Below are positions 27,851 through 39,029 of a stretch of 64,000 nucleotides of DNA, piece by piece; within the stretch, counting starts at the first letter, position 1, and the number at the start of each line of letters is the position of its first letter. The notes beneath the pieces are model-generated. The model had not been told where the DNA came from. It did no database searches and worked only from the letters and a program-made list of their open reading frames with translations. Position numbers and translations under genes: made by a program. The DNA is from Holothuria scabra (taxonomy: Eukaryota > Echinodermata > Holothuroidea > Aspidochirotida > Holothuriidae): assembly GCA_037179385.1 (NCBI GenBank), contig CM074188.1, forward strand, positions 28,685,594 to 28,749,593, read 5' to 3'.

Positions 27851-28988
27851 TGACTAAGAGTATTTATTGACTATTAGAGTCCAAGGTCAAAATGGCGGAA
27901 CGTCCGACCATGGAGGCCAAAGAAGGTACGAATTTGCAGTGTCTCGACCAACAAGTCGTTTCTTCCTTGTGTGCACTTTCTCTGACAATTTGCTACTTTT
28001 TAGGACTTGCCTGCGTATGGGGTGCACAGAATTTGCCCCAACGTACGCTATAACGTACGTAACGTACGCGTTTTAAAAAACGCGCGCTTTTTAAATACAC
28101 CACAAGTACCTTTATTGCGCGAACTTACGAAATCGGGTTACGTACAGCGGATAGACGCGCTGCCACAACCAGATAATGATTGGATACCGTTTGTGCGTGC
28201 ACGCATGCTCGTCCTTAACAAAACAAAAATACGCGTGTTTATGAAAGCCTGAGCACATGCTCAGGAGAGCGTTCTTTTTTGTCAAAGCCTACATACAAGT
28301 TACGTGCTGCTGTTGTTTTCTCGTTTAAATATTAATATGCGCTGCGTATATTTTGATCTTGTAAGCAGCTGTGTACGTCTTCTCATTCAGTGTGAAATAC
28401 AGTACACTTGGCGTTTTGGATATTTAGCCTGGGATTTGTAGTTGAAGAACTCTTACGTGAAGGTAAGTGCCTATTATCTATTCCAGACCACCAGTCTATA
28501 TTATCTAAGGTAGACTACTAAAGCCTCCATTCGTAATCGACAACCACGGTTTCATAGTGAATCCTGTTGCTAAGGTAACGTTTTGTTAACTTGCCTTACA
28601 TTCACGCTATATGCGTTGTATCAAGTCAAACGAAGACAGTCGTTAACAGTGTCTATGCTTCAGCGAGGCGGCTCAGTGGGCAACTTGGTATCGTTTACCA
28701 TCGCTTTATGACTCTGAAAGTTGAAAATAAATCTCATATATAGGCGACATGCCACTTAATTTTTTACGCCAACTTTTGCATACCTGACCTCAGTGTAAAA
28801 CGACGTTCCTACAGCAACAAAAGTATTGCTGGGGTTTCGAAAATCGACAAAATGTTGTCGTCACAGTGCAAAGGTTGACCTTCGGAGACTAAACCATTGT
28901 GTACCTTGCTCATGCTTTCAAATTGGCCAACATTTTGTACAGGGCATGTATTAGACCTTGGTCTCTAGTTAATAAATACTCATAGCCA
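27851..28988. mobile_element. 1.14-kb TIR element, non-autonomous
   Basis: The ends TGACTAAGAGTATTTATT and AATAAATACTCATAGCCA are inverted with two mismatches, and similarity continues through CCAAGGTC. Copy 2 reads directly from TTTTGACC to TTTGACATCAT around 37882 with no such insert. The duplication could be TG or TGTGAC depending on where the element begins. The ORFs inside (such as 28007-28252) show no domain. The stretch near 28040-28090 is rich in ACGTACG and GCGCGC words. Confidence 0.75.
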
Positions 28989-29420
28989 TGTGACATCATT
29001 TGCATTAGGTGCCTGTAACGTCAGGGGAAGCACTATATACTTATACATTCTTACCACAACCGCGTTTTAATAATTGTGCAATGTGTCCATTACACCTAAC
29101 ATCTATTTCACAAAATAATCACACAACTCCGTCAATATGAGTTACATGTAATAATGTGCTTGTGGTTATTTTACATTTATTATTGTATCTTTCAAGTTGA
29201 GTGATACCGTGGAATGAGAAGTACAGAGTTCAAGGCGCCTATGGACAAAGGAAATAAAAAGGTCCTGTAAGTGAAAAAATTCCTTTGAAATAAGTGTTCT
29301 TGTCCTGTTTTTGCAGCCATTACACCGAACATTTAAAATAAAATAAGTCAATAACCAGCTTTAACGCAATCTGGAAAGTACACTTTCAGAGAAAGAAGAA
29401 CAGGGACCGTGGAGACGGGG
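28989..29420. repeat. Segmental duplicon copy 1, distal end
   Basis: Matches 37886-38315, starting ACATCATTTGCATTAGGTGC and running to GGACCGTGGAGACGG, where homology between the two copies stops. Non-coding. Confidence 0.88.
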
Positions 29421-29640
29421 GGCTTTAGCTGTGCACCAATGTGTTTCACATATGCATGGGTCCGTATCCCGCTCGATGTGAGTTGGTTTTTCCGTCGGTA
29501 CTCCGGCTTTCCTCCCACTTGGCATAGGCTTGCCAATAAAACCGGTGGCCCAGCCGACGAAGTCGATTGCGCGCAGGATAGAAGCACCTTCGGGTGGACT
29601 AGTTAACTAGCCGACTTTGCCTTTTTAGAACATAGCGTTT
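29421..29640 (+). mobile_element. SINE-like fragment with B-box-like word
   Basis: Contains GGGTCCGTATCCCGC, which resembles a Pol III B box, followed by TCGATGTGAGTTGG and the GTACTCCGGCTTTCCTCCCA block often seen in invertebrate SINE bodies. No clear A box or tail. The overlapping short frames on both strands are not genes. Family assignment is from memory of the motif type only. Confidence 0.45.
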
Positions 29641-29652
29641 TTACGTTGTGAT

Positions 29653-29868
29653 ATCGCTTATTGGCCTTTTGATCATGTGTAGTATCTGCTCTTTCAACCA
29701 GTCTAGAATAGAGCCATACATGACAGACCAATGATGTAAATGGTCTGAGGGCCGTGAGGCTGGTCAAGTGTTGTCCATAAGTAGACGTATAGCTTTTTGG
29801 GAATCAGTTTAAAGTTTGGTTTCGCCAAACGGCTCTTTGCTAGAGGGTCGGGAGGAATGTAGAAACAG
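29653..29868 (+). mobile_element. SINE with U2 snRNA-derived head, copy 1
   Basis: Begins ATCGCTTATTGGCCTTTTG, a version of the U2 snRNA 5' end with small deletions, and continues ATCATGTGTAGTATCTG, which contains the U2 branch-point-recognition word GTAGTA. The remaining ~160 bp has no match to U2 but is clearly homologous to 51760-51925, including GGTCAAGTGTTGTCC, AAGTAGACGTATAGCTT and AGGGTCGGGAGGA. Sharing the same chimeric structure at two loci argues for a mobile family. This copy is older, and I see no target-site duplication. Confidence 0.8.
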
Positions 29869-30063
29869 TTTTTTTTTTAGAGTGTAGGCCTGCTTCCTTT
29901 AAAAACAGATTGATTTACGGCCAAATCCTACACGTGAAGGTGCTGTTCTGAGCTTTGCACTTTCAGTTGGTAAGTACTAAAAATCAGCAATCGAAGTGCT
30001 GAAATTAGCACCATGTTGTCAATTAACCTAAAACGAAAATGTAAGATGTGGAATTTAAAATAC

Positions 30064-30375
30064 CTCCATAGAGAGTTGTTTCCTTCTGTACGTTGCTGGG
30101 TTGGCTTTCAATGTATGGTAGATCCCTGATCAAAATGATGCGGAATTCATAAGTTCTTCCCGAGTTTAGCCCATCAAGGTGATACTGTAGAGTGTATGCG
30201 TCTAACAAAATGTCATTAAATACAGCCCCTTCTTCCCTGTATTGAAGTTTGTACTGGGTAACAGGGCCGACACCCAAATCGGTTGTTTCGTCCCATGCAG
30301 GCCAAGACACCGTCAGACAAGTTTCAGAGATATCCGAGAACTCTAGTGGTTCCGACTGAGTGAAAGTAGGTGGCG
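30064..30375 (-). CDS. Fibronectin type III domain exon, intact (copy 2)
   Basis: 312 bp, phase 1-1, with an ATCAG acceptor and GGAG/GTATTT donor. It encodes the full FN3 fold signature: SWPAW, QYKLQYRE, TYEFRI and the PSNVQKETTLYG end. It differs from the B copies at a few residues (WDETT, HLDGL, SGRT). This and the exon at 30664-30927 are the only neighbouring pair in the window with both modules undamaged, so this copy is the best candidate for a functional part of the gene. Confidence 0.83.
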
Positions 30376-30663
30376 CTGATGATTTTGTTCGAGTGAGATA
30401 AAGTAAGCAAAACGTTATGAAGCAAATTTATATGTAGGGCTTATGATACAAAGACAGATTCACTTTGGTTGCGATACATAGAATTATATTGATAAAAACA
30501 TGCGGCTGACTGTTACTAGCTCTAAGATTATTCATTTCGGGTATGGCTAGCAGAACTTAAATTCATGGATAAAGGATAGCTCCATAGACCATTGAGTGTA
30601 CTGTTGTACGTTTGTCTATGGAACTAGTGAAACTAGAAGGAGCCTCCGTAAAACAAACATTAC

Positions 30664-30927
30664 CTGAGAAACATGATGCAGTGGTACCAAGGCAAGGAAG
30701 ACTTTCATCCACAGGACAGTTATTCTGTGACTGAGGACTTTGTCCTAGACAATTTCTTTTCCCTATCCATATCTGGCCTCTACCATATCCAAACGGTAAT
30801 TTGCGGTAAGAGTTAAAAGCAAACGGTGTGACAAAGATATATGGCCGACTGATGTTACCGACACCTGCGCCATCATTACCAGCTAATACCAACCGTCCTC
30901 CAAAGGTAATGCGATCAAGAGGGCACC
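30664..30927 (-). CDS. Cysteine-rich ectodomain exon, intact (copy 2)
   Basis: 264 bp, 88 codons, phase 1-1. Acceptor CTTACTTTGCAG, donor CAG/GTAATG. The peptide starts with a cysteine (CPLDRITFGG), passes through LVLAGNDGAGVGNIS and FIFVTPFAF-type sequence, then has four more cysteines (RNCLG, NNCPVD, PCLG, SCFSG). I do not recognise the domain. Its fixed pairing with an FN3 exon and the disulfide-like spacing suggest an extracellular module of a receptor; a receptor tyrosine kinase or phosphatase ectodomain is possible but unproven. Confidence 0.72.
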
Positions 30928-31644
30928 CTGCAAAGTAAGGAGAAAGTAGGTGTATATGTTAGTCACGTGCATGAGATATAGAGTGTTTCTACTGGCGTAA
31001 CAAGTCCGTCCCTTTCTCTGGCCTTCTGGCAAATATTGTAGGATTTATAGAGGTTATGTACCGACTTACCTGCATTGCGCGTCTCTCTTTTTTGCCATCC
31101 AGGCGTCCATTGTTCGACAATTGTTACTAACCGGCTATCGTGCTGTCGTGCACAAGCGTATCGGTAACACATCTACTGCTCATGATCAGTTCAATCCAGT
31201 ATGTCAAATCGAAACCCGCTGACGTCACTTGCATGACCATCTAACTAGCTGAGCACTAGAAGCATTTGACGTGGTGACTATTGATATTTTGCCCGGCAGT
31301 AGGCGTGGTTACCCAATCATGATTTTACTTGAAACACTCTGTATTCAACTGCAATTAAACTTTTATAAAAACCCTTGCTAAACTCTACAAACTACAGCTC
31401 ACAGACATCAAGCGACGACATTTGTAGGGTAGTCTGCGTAGCGCCTTTGTTGCTGCAGCCCCTATAGTTGGTTGGTTTTTCGTAGCAATGAGCTGACCGA
31501 AAAGACTTTGTCCGCTCGGCGGGCTATTTGTAGGTTTAACAACGACGCACACTGAACGCACTACGTCAACCTGTCAAGCGCATCGCAGCGCTGTTCTGCT
31601 CTTTTTGGCCGTGTTTCTGCTACATTCCAACTTGAACAAGGTTA

Positions 31645-32174
31645 TGTAGCACTTGCACGTCAAATAATTGCATTCGAGTGCAAAATAATACATATTCATA
31701 GGTTGTCCCAGTGCAACTTGTTATTTGCATAAGCTACGTGTGCAGTGGACCAGACTGACCAATCACGCGTACGACTCTCGTGGTGAGCAGGCATGTAACG
31801 GTCAGGAGGTCCTCACTAGCATCAAGTCAGCGACGCAGGAAAGACGTGGACACCAACTCCGCCGAATTTCCGAATTGACCGTCCTCGACTTTGACAATAC
31901 AGTACTTACTGCACTTGGAATTACCTACCAAAATCTCGGAGATATCTACAAGAAATTATTCGTCTCACCAACACATCAGTCCTGTGTAGTCGGGCAGCAG
32001 CTGGCAGCTCGACAATTTTTGCTTGGGACTGAGGTGTTGAGTGCGGCGGTAATATCAGTTCCACTACATCGCCGAGCACGAGGTCCTTGCAGTGACGCCA
32101 TTTTGTTGCGGCCCTGGTATTCGTTAATGTTTTTCGTTAATGGAGGTGAGACCATTTCACTTTACATCTCTAAA
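31645..32174 (+). repeat. 5' LTR
   Basis: 530 bp, beginning TGTAGCACTTGCACG and ending CATCTCTAAA. The 3' border is fixed by the adjoining primer-binding-like sequence and by identity with 3' LTR up to 35137. The non-canonical end (AAA rather than CA) is unusual. The 156-codon frame inside it is repeated in the 3' LTR and is not a gene. Confidence 0.88.
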
Positions 32175-32195
32175 TTGGTGACCCCGACGTTCTAA
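32175..32195 (+). promoter_or_regulatory. Probable primer-binding site
   Basis: TTGGTGACCCCGACGTTC directly follows the 5' LTR. The TGG start and position fit a tRNA primer site for minus-strand synthesis. I have not assigned the tRNA. Confidence 0.7.
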
Positions 32196-33080
32196 TACCT
32201 TTTACCGACCTCGCCGGCAGGAACTGCAGATTTCTTCGAGAATTGTATCAGGTAATTCTGTAGCTAGTCATTCATTATCGATAACGTTATTTACACATTA
32301 TCGTATTATTATTATAGGCACTAGGCCTTCATGCATTAGCGTTATATCGCATTACTTTTACAAGCCAAACTTCACTACGAGGCTTGTCTCACAACTATTG
32401 TGAATATTCCAAAATTTATGCTACTGCCTATTCACGTAATTCCAATCCCTTCGCTGCTTTTCAGCGCTCGTACACTGTATTGTCTATTGTTTTAGACAGA
32501 GCTGTAACTGTTTTTAGGCCTAAAGTTGGTGCATTGTCTGTTCCTTCTATTCATAGCAGACTTTATTAGGGTCACGTAATTCCAACTATTTCAAAGGCCT
32601 GCCAAGTATTTTACTTAGTGTCGGTAGCCTGCGTACCGACTCTAAATTCATTGAGCTACTATATTTAGCCCACCCTTGCTATATACACGAAGTCAATTAT
32701 TTCAGTCGATCTTCGCCCTAAATACCGGTACATTGTTTATGCAGTAACCTTGCAGCCGTAACTTCAAATTTGTACTTTGTAGGTCACTAATTATTTACCA
32801 GCTTAAGGGACACGTGAATTTAGGAGAAGTCAAGTCAAACTTCATCTAGATTGCTTGACTGATTATTTGCCACCTTTTTAAAATTTAAAGGGGTGGTCAT
32901 TGCTATATTATCATCCTGTTAAGGGATAGTAGGATAGTACAGCAACAATCGCTACAGTAGCATCCACCTATTCAGTATTCATTGTATATATCACCACCTG
33001 TATATATTACTAGGTTATCACTGTACAGTATTAGTACTTGTATTTAATTTTCTTTGTCCAATTCATACAAATTATTCATT
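32196..33080 (+). other. Retrotransposon untranslated leader
   Basis: About 0.9 kb between the primer site and the gag start, without a credible frame. Confidence 0.6.
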
Positions 33081-33344
33081 ATGTCTGCTGTAGGCTCACA
33101 ACCTGTGGTCAATACCCCACAAAACTCCAAATTGGATACATTGGATGCTCAAATAGTGCAACTCACCAAGCAGGTTGAAGCATTAGCACTTGAATTAAGT
33201 CAGCCTACAGCAAAGATTTCAGTTGGGAATAGCCCACCTAAAACAAGAAACCACTTTCCTGTGGACAAAGGCCATAGCCCCTATCCACGATTAAGAGTCG
33301 TCATTTTTATGTTCGTGATAGAATTACTGGCACCAAATATTTAA
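33081..33344 (+). pseudogene. gag N-terminal remnant
   Basis: Starts at an ATG with MSAVGSQPVVN and includes a coiled-coil-like stretch (LDAQIVQLTKQVEALALEL). After about 65 codons the frame passes into what should be the start of the protease, one base out of register. Capsid and zinc-knuckle regions are absent, so a deletion has fused gag's N terminus to protease out of frame. Confidence 0.75.
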
Positions 33345-34699
33345 TTGATACTGGTGCTGACATTAGTGTATTGCCTGCGTCTAAGTTTGGTAAACGCGGG
33401 CCACCTACCTTTTCTTTGCAGGCTGCAAACAAAACACTTATTAAAACATACGGACAGAAGTCATTTACTGTCGACTTAGGCTTAAGGCGGACTTTTAACT
33501 GGATCTTCACTATAGCTGATGTACCATGTGCCATTTTGGGTGCAGATTTCCTTGGGCATTACAATTTAGTAGTTGATGTAGGTCGACGCAGATTAATCGA
33601 CATCACTACCTCCCTTCAAATTTCAGGGGCACCATCTAAACGGCCATCACCAACCTACTCCCTAGTATCAGAGGACACGCAGTACCATAGGCTTTTAAAC
33701 CAGTTCCCTCAGTTAACACGACCTAATTATCGGGAAACGGGTGTTAAACATTCGGTGACTCACCATATCGTCACCAAGGGCCCCCCATGTACTGCTAGGC
33801 CAAGGAGATTAGCGCCAGATAAATTGAAAATTGCCAAACAGGAGTTCGAGCACATGCTCCAGCTCGGCATTATTAGACCAGCACAGGGAAATTGGGCCTC
33901 ACCTTTGCACATGGTCCCTAAGAAGACTGGTGATTGGCGCCCATGTGGCGATAATAGGGCTCTCAATAGATTAACAGTACCAGATACGTACCCTATACCC
34001 CATATACATGATTTTACTGCAAATTTAAGCGGAACTTCGATTTTTAGTAAAATCGATTTGGTTAGGGCCTATCACCAGATACCGGTAGAACCTAACGACA
34101 TTCCCAAAACCGCCATTACCACGCCGTTTGGTAGTTTTGAATTTTTAAGTATGCCGTTTGGCCTCAGATCGGTCGCTCAAACGTTTCAAAGGTTCATAGA
34201 CGAAGTTTTGAGAGGTTTACCGTTCGCCTACGCCTATATCGACGATTTATTAGTGGCTAGCAACTCCCCCGAGGAACACATGTCCCATCTTAGGCAACTT
34301 TTTGAAAGATTGGACAAGTATGGTATTGTAATCAACCCTGCGAAATGTACGTTTGGCGTTCCTTCGCTAGATTTCCTTGGTCACAGGGTTGATAGTTCCG
34401 GCGAAAGACCACTTCCGCATAAGGTACAGGCCATCCAAAATTTTGCGGAACCAAAGTCCCTAACCCAGTTACGTAGATTTTTAGGCCTAGTTCATTTTTA
34501 CAGGCGTTTTATACCCATGTGCGCCTCTATTGTACAGCCATTAACAGATTTGCTTGCAGGAAAAAGCAAGGATAAGTCCATTACGTTGCAAGGAGATGCA
34601 CTTACTGCTTTCGAAGAAATTAAGTCTGCTTTGGCAAGTGCCACACTTTTAGTACATCCCATTCATAGGTTGTCCCAGTGCAACTTGTTATTTGCATAA
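33278..34699 (+). pseudogene. Gypsy pol: protease and reverse transcriptase, truncated
   Basis: The frame is open from just after a TAG at 33275. The aspartic protease active site DTGAD is at 33347, with the ILGADFL flap partner near 33535. The reverse transcriptase follows: [32 protein letters not shown], then the catalytic YIDD near 34240 and the FLGHRV and [16 protein letters not shown] thumb motifs. The frame stops at the start of the RNase H region (ATLLVHP) where it runs straight into LTR sequence at 34661. RNase H and integrase are missing. Confidence 0.93.
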
Positions 34700-35137
34700 G
34701 CTACGTGTGCAGTGGACCAGACTGACCAATCACGCGTACGACTCTCGTGGTGAGCAGGCATGTAACGGTCAGGAGGTCCTCACTAGCATCAAGTCAGCGA
34801 CGCAGGAAAGACGTGGACACCAACTCCGCCGAAGTTCCGAATTGACCGTCCTCGACTTTGACAATACAGTACTTACTGCACTTGGAATTACCTACCAAAA
34901 TCTCGGAGATATCTACAAGAAATTATTCGTCTCACCAACACATCAGTCCTGTGTAGTCGGGCAGCAGCTGGCAGCTCGACAATTTTTGCTTGGGACTGAG
35001 GTATTGAGTGCGGCGGTAATATCAGTTCCACTACATCGCCGAGCACGAGGTCCTTACAGTGACGCCATTTTGTTGCTGCCCTGGTATTAGAGTTTTTCGT
35101 TAATGGAGGTGAGGCCATTTCACTTTACATCTCTAAA
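34661..35137 (+). repeat. 3' LTR, 5'-truncated
   Basis: Matches 31694-32174 from ATTCATAGGTTGTCCC onward. The junction with pol lies at CCCATTCATAGG, so a single deletion removed the RNase H/integrase end and the first part of this LTR. It ends CTCTAAA followed by GTTACATCG. Confidence 0.92.
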
Positions 35138-35275
35138 GTTACATCGAAAAGTCACTGACAACATATTGTGCATATATGCAGATCAACGTATAGAGGTCAT
35201 GCACGTGACTTCAGTGCTTTTCAATTTTTGCACACTTTATGTCACTGATCTCGCGCAGATGGTGCGTTACCAATT

Positions 35276-35518
35276 GACGAGCCCGAATATGCAAGTGATG
35301 GTCTGAATTAGGGATAACTGTGGTCCATCAGCTGCAATCTTTCAAATTATTTGCGTCACTGTTTCTTAGATGATTGTACACTAAATAAAATATTACTTGA
35401 TTTCCTCAACTTCACTGAATATAATGGTTAAGAATTGTATAAGACAATAAAATTAAGACGACTTAAGGCTGAAGAACCCCACTAATGACCGTCTTGAGTA
35501 TAGCTGCTCGGATTCGTC
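35276..35518. mobile_element. MITE, orthologous insertion to 23899-24133
   Basis: Ends GACGAGCCCGA and TCGGATTCGTC, the same position in the duplicon as the copy-1 element. Confidence 0.7.
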
Positions 35519-36136
35519 TATACGAGTGCATGACAATACCTTAGTAACAATTGTTGTACAATGGACGTCAGGATGGCAAAATAGAGAGGCGCTTAACGCA
35601 CTGACGTCGGTTCATGGCCTCTGTTCGACCGGTCGGTGGTTTGCAACAGGCAAATATTTTTCCACGAGGTACGAAAATCTAAACTGACTTTTCAAAAACA
35701 TACGAATTTGTTACCAAACCATGAGTATATATTTAAGGTTGTGGTGAAGTCAGCGAAAGCTATTGGACTTGTTCTTTCATAACTCGGTGTCAAGATGGAA
35801 AAAAAAAACTTTGTACCGGTTTTCATGTAGCCCATCCCTTACGCTACATGGCGAATAAGGGACCAAACTCAACTTTCACATGAGCTGAAGAATGAACCAA
35901 TCAGACATTAATCTCTCATTGGTAGAAAGATGAAGTTGCAAGTTGTTGTACAGACAGGGCTTTTTTGTGAATTTGATCGATAATACTTAAATAAAGTGTT
36001 AAATTCATACATTATCAGGTAGTTCTAAAAACAGTAAAAATGACAAGTGACGATGCTGTGTTCTTTGTTTATTTTATCAAAGACATATTAAAGGGCTGAT
36101 CCGTTCACCCCAAACAGTTCCAAATCAACTACTTAA

Positions 36137-36575
36137 ACCCCTCCCACAACTAGCTAAACTTACTCATCCTCATTTAGACACAATCTCACTTTATTGTTTC
36201 AGGGTGAGTAAAGCGGCCCCGATGTGTAATCACATGTAAATAAGTTTATGTATTTCAATTGAAAAAATAAACGAAAACGAAACAAAAACACCCTCAGTAC
36301 AATACATGTTGTACAATATGAGCTTTGCAACTCTGCATTTTTGAACTAACTGTCAATCATATAGCTGTACCTATTGAGAATTTCTGTGGGATGTTGGTGT
36401 TTCGTGTGAGGATTAGCCCTTTAATGCTTTGATGTGAAAGTTTACGTTTTGGAAGACACAATCAAAATGATCACTTTCGATTCCCGAAATTCACTGTTAA
36501 GTACACGGATCAGTCTTTTATAAGTTTTTACAGTTCTAAATAAACAATGAAAGAATTTATTTATAAAAAATAAAA
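36137..36575. repeat. Array-intron fragment present only in copy 2
   Basis: CCCCTCCCACAACTAGC...TCATCCTCATTTAGACACAATCTCA matches the start of each array unit (for example 2577-2640). Copy 1 goes from CAACTCCTTAAAAAAT at 24755 straight to the sequence after it. It suggests that the array once extended further on this side, and that copy 1 lost it. Confidence 0.7.
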
Positions 36576-37438
36576 AAAAAATGTAAACAAATCAAATAAA
36601 ACAGCAACACAGAGTTCAACAAGTGTTTTTGAACAAGCATTTAAACGAAAACACTTTCCAAAACTTCAAAACACTTCACTACCACTTGAGTTTAATGCGT
36701 CCGGGGTCCTAATATAAACTGAAACTTTGAGTAACCCTTTTCTTGATCGCATCTGAGGTAATACTGATCTATGTGTCTTTTATATGGATGACCACTCTAA
36801 GGTCAGACTTTCTCAAATTAACATGCATCAAATTGAAATGAAGGCATTATCCATTCATGGATATGACATTTTCGGCAAGATCATTCCAACTCTTTAACGA
36901 ATAAATAATGGAGAAAGAGCAAATGCTCACAAAAGCTAAGAGACACATTTTATTTTCTATTATTGACAGCTTTATGATATAAACCTTGTGCATGTGACGT
37001 TAAAAAACAGAAAACAATTCTTCAACGAGGTAAACCTCAGTAGTGTTAGAACGTGCCCCCCCCCCCAAAAAAAAACAGCCAATTTGTTAAGCAGGCACTC
37101 CCGTTTTGTCTATTTCGCCCTCTTGGAAGTCTACCTAGGGGGAACAGCGTGCGTCATTGTTTGCCTTCGAGAATGATGTTGGGTTGTGTGACGACAATGT
37201 ATAGAGTCTCTATAGAGGCTTTTCATATGACGTCATAATACTTCCCCGGCGGCCATGTTGGAGTAAAATTAGGCCAACTACGTAGTAGACCACACTTAAT
37301 GCGCTTGTTCGATGAATGTGTACACACCGCGCATACCAAAGTGCAGACTGTGCAGTGCCTTCACAACAAAGCCACGTGAATTTGGCATGATTGTCCTCCA
37401 GCATGGCGGATCCATAACGTATCGCAAAGCCTCTATAG

Positions 37439-37691
37439 ACGAATCCGATTAGCGCTTGTTTCTAGTGACTGTAGGCCGCCATTAGTTGGGTCCATCAGCC
37501 TAAAATCGGTTTTATTTATTGTTTACAAGAATTTCAAACCCTCATATTTAGTGAAATTGGAGAATTCAAGATACAAATTAGTGTACAGCCGTCCATGATA
37601 AAGGTAAGCAAGGAAATTGAAAGATTTAAAGGTGACGGACCCCAGTTATGGCCGACTGAAATCATACCATCACTTGCTGTCCGGATTCGTG
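37439..37691. mobile_element. MITE with TATAG flanks and empty site
   Basis: A 253-bp insert with inverted ends ACGAATCCG and CGGATTCGT, flanked by TATAG on both sides. Copy 1 has CTCTATAGATC at 25597-25607 with no insert. GCCGCCATTAGTTGGGTCC and GGACCCCAGTTATGGCC form an inner inverted repeat. It belongs to the same family as 23899-24133 by its ends. The duplication may be TA or TATAG. Confidence 0.85.
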
Positions 37692-37696
37692 TATAG

Positions 37697-38315
37697 ATCT
37701 ATTGCATTTACAACACACTGACGTCATCTTTTGGGCGAAACAATGGAACGCGTGGTTGCAAGCATAATAATTTGCCCTGCACATGTAGCAGACTATGCTC
37801 GTATTCGACTGATTGACAAATCAGCTGTCTGCATTTGTCGGTGTTGGTTTGTTTTCCCTCCATAGCAGGGCGTCTTTTTTGACCTTTGACATCATATGCA
37901 TTAGGTGCCTGTAACGTCAGTGGAAGCACTATATACTTATACATGCTACCACAACCGCGTTTCAATAATTGTGTAATGTATCCATTATTCTTTACATCTA
38001 TTTCACAAAATAATCACACAACTCTTTCAATATGAGTTATATGTAATCATGTGCTTGTGGTTATTTTACATTGTTATTGTATCTTTCAAGTTGAGTGATA
38101 CCGTGGAATGAGAAGTATAGAGTTCAAGGGGCCTATGACCAAAGAAAATAAAAAGGTCCTGTAAGTGAAAAAAATTCCTTTGAAATAAGTGTTCTTGTCC
38201 TGTTTTTGCAGCCATTACACCGAACATTTAAATAAAATAAGTCAATAACCAGCTTTAACGCAATCTGGAAAGTACACTTTCAGAGAAAGAAGAACAGGGA
38301 CCGTGGAGACGGAGG
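37697..38315. repeat. Segmental duplicon copy 2, distal end
   Basis: Parallels 25602-25727, 27797-27850 and 28989-29420 of copy 1 across the sites of two copy-1 insertions. Homology ends at GGACCGTGGAGACGG. Confidence 0.88.
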
Positions 38316-38344
38316 ACTAGGGGGCTTTCGCCCCCCTCCCCGGT

Positions 38345-39015
38345 ACATTTTTTTTTTCATCTTTATTTTATCAACGTGAGCAAACAGTAACAACTATGTT
38401 CATTACAAACAGTGCATATTGAAATAGTACCAGAACTCTTGTAAACATGAATATTCCATAAAAAACAAGCCAACGTAAAATCATTACCGTACGCTTTTCT
38501 AGATAGATCAAGGTACAATTGAATATGGGTCTTAACAGTTGAAACTTAAACTTGGATTTAATAACATCCTTTTCACTCAAAAAGGCACATGTAAGCAGAC
38601 TGTATTTTTGGAAAATGAATGAAACTTTTTGTTGTTGATCTTCCCTGTATAAGCTTTTCCACTTGCAATTTAAATTTAAAGTTGTAAAGAAATTTAGTCA
38701 AATCTGGCGCTTCATTGCTTAACTTTGCCTAAAAAATGCTTTGAGTGGTAGATTGAAAAATTATAAGGGTTGGTCTGCCGCAGTCCATAACCAAACAAAA
38801 TATCTTCTTTTGAGAAAACAAATTGCTTCCCGAGCAGTGTGAGTTCCACATCCAGTATAAAACTAGAAATAACATTGCAGTGCCAAAATAAATTTTCAAT
38901 TGTTTCATTCTCTGTGCCACAAAAGGTACAGAGTGCATTGTTTATTTTTCTCATTGTAAAAAGTAAGTTGTTTGTTCCGAGAATTCGATGGAAAAAAACG
39001 GAACCGGAAAAACTG
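38345..39015 (-). pseudogene. LINE ORF2 C-terminal fragment with 3' tail
   Basis: The minus-strand frame encodes HRILGTNNLLFTM, then CTFCGTENETIENLFWHC, a cysteine-histidine motif typical of the ORF2 C terminus of L1-like non-LTR retrotransposons. Downstream 3' sequence ends in AAAATAAAGATG and an A-run (38349-38358), so the 3' end is original. The element is 5'-truncated, as expected for LINE copies. It may be the same family as the ORF2 at 51-53.4 kb, but the two fragments do not overlap enough to prove this. Confidence 0.8.
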
Positions 39016-39029
39016 CAGCTTGTGTAACA

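Larger units (their letters stand above)
29885..31644. repeat. Segmental duplicon copy 2, left part
   Basis: Homologous to the B/A3 array edge (1482 onward; 5528-6877) and then, without interruption at the 16.75-kb site, to 23632-23765. The junction GACTTTGTCCGC near 31508 is the empty site of the large TIR element. It contains the intact exon pair at 30064-30927. The 31000-31640 stretch is non-coding and is cut by the LTR element at GTTA (31641-31644). Confidence 0.9.
31645..35137 (+). mobile_element. Gypsy-type LTR retrotransposon, internally deleted
   Basis: A 3.49-kb element bounded by GTTA duplications (31641-31644 and 35138-35141); the paralogous empty site is at 23762-23765. The 5' LTR is complete, and the 3' LTR lacks its first ~49 bp. 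Between them lie a likely primer-binding site, a leader, a gag remnant, and a pol frame with protease and reverse transcriptase. Most of gag, RNase H, integrase and the polypurine tract are missing. Aligned LTR parts differ by about six substitutions and one short indel over ~480 bp, so the insertion is young. It cannot be autonomous. Confidence 0.93.
35138..37438. repeat. Segmental duplicon copy 2, middle part
   Basis: Co-linear with 23762-25598 of copy 1. No credible gene. It includes the older MITE (35276-35518) and an array-derived stretch (36137-36575) that copy 1 lacks. Confidence 0.9.

Noticed and set aside
31725..32195. 156-codon ORF, repeated at 34692-35090
   Set aside because: It lies inside both LTRs of the Gypsy element and has no recognisable domain.
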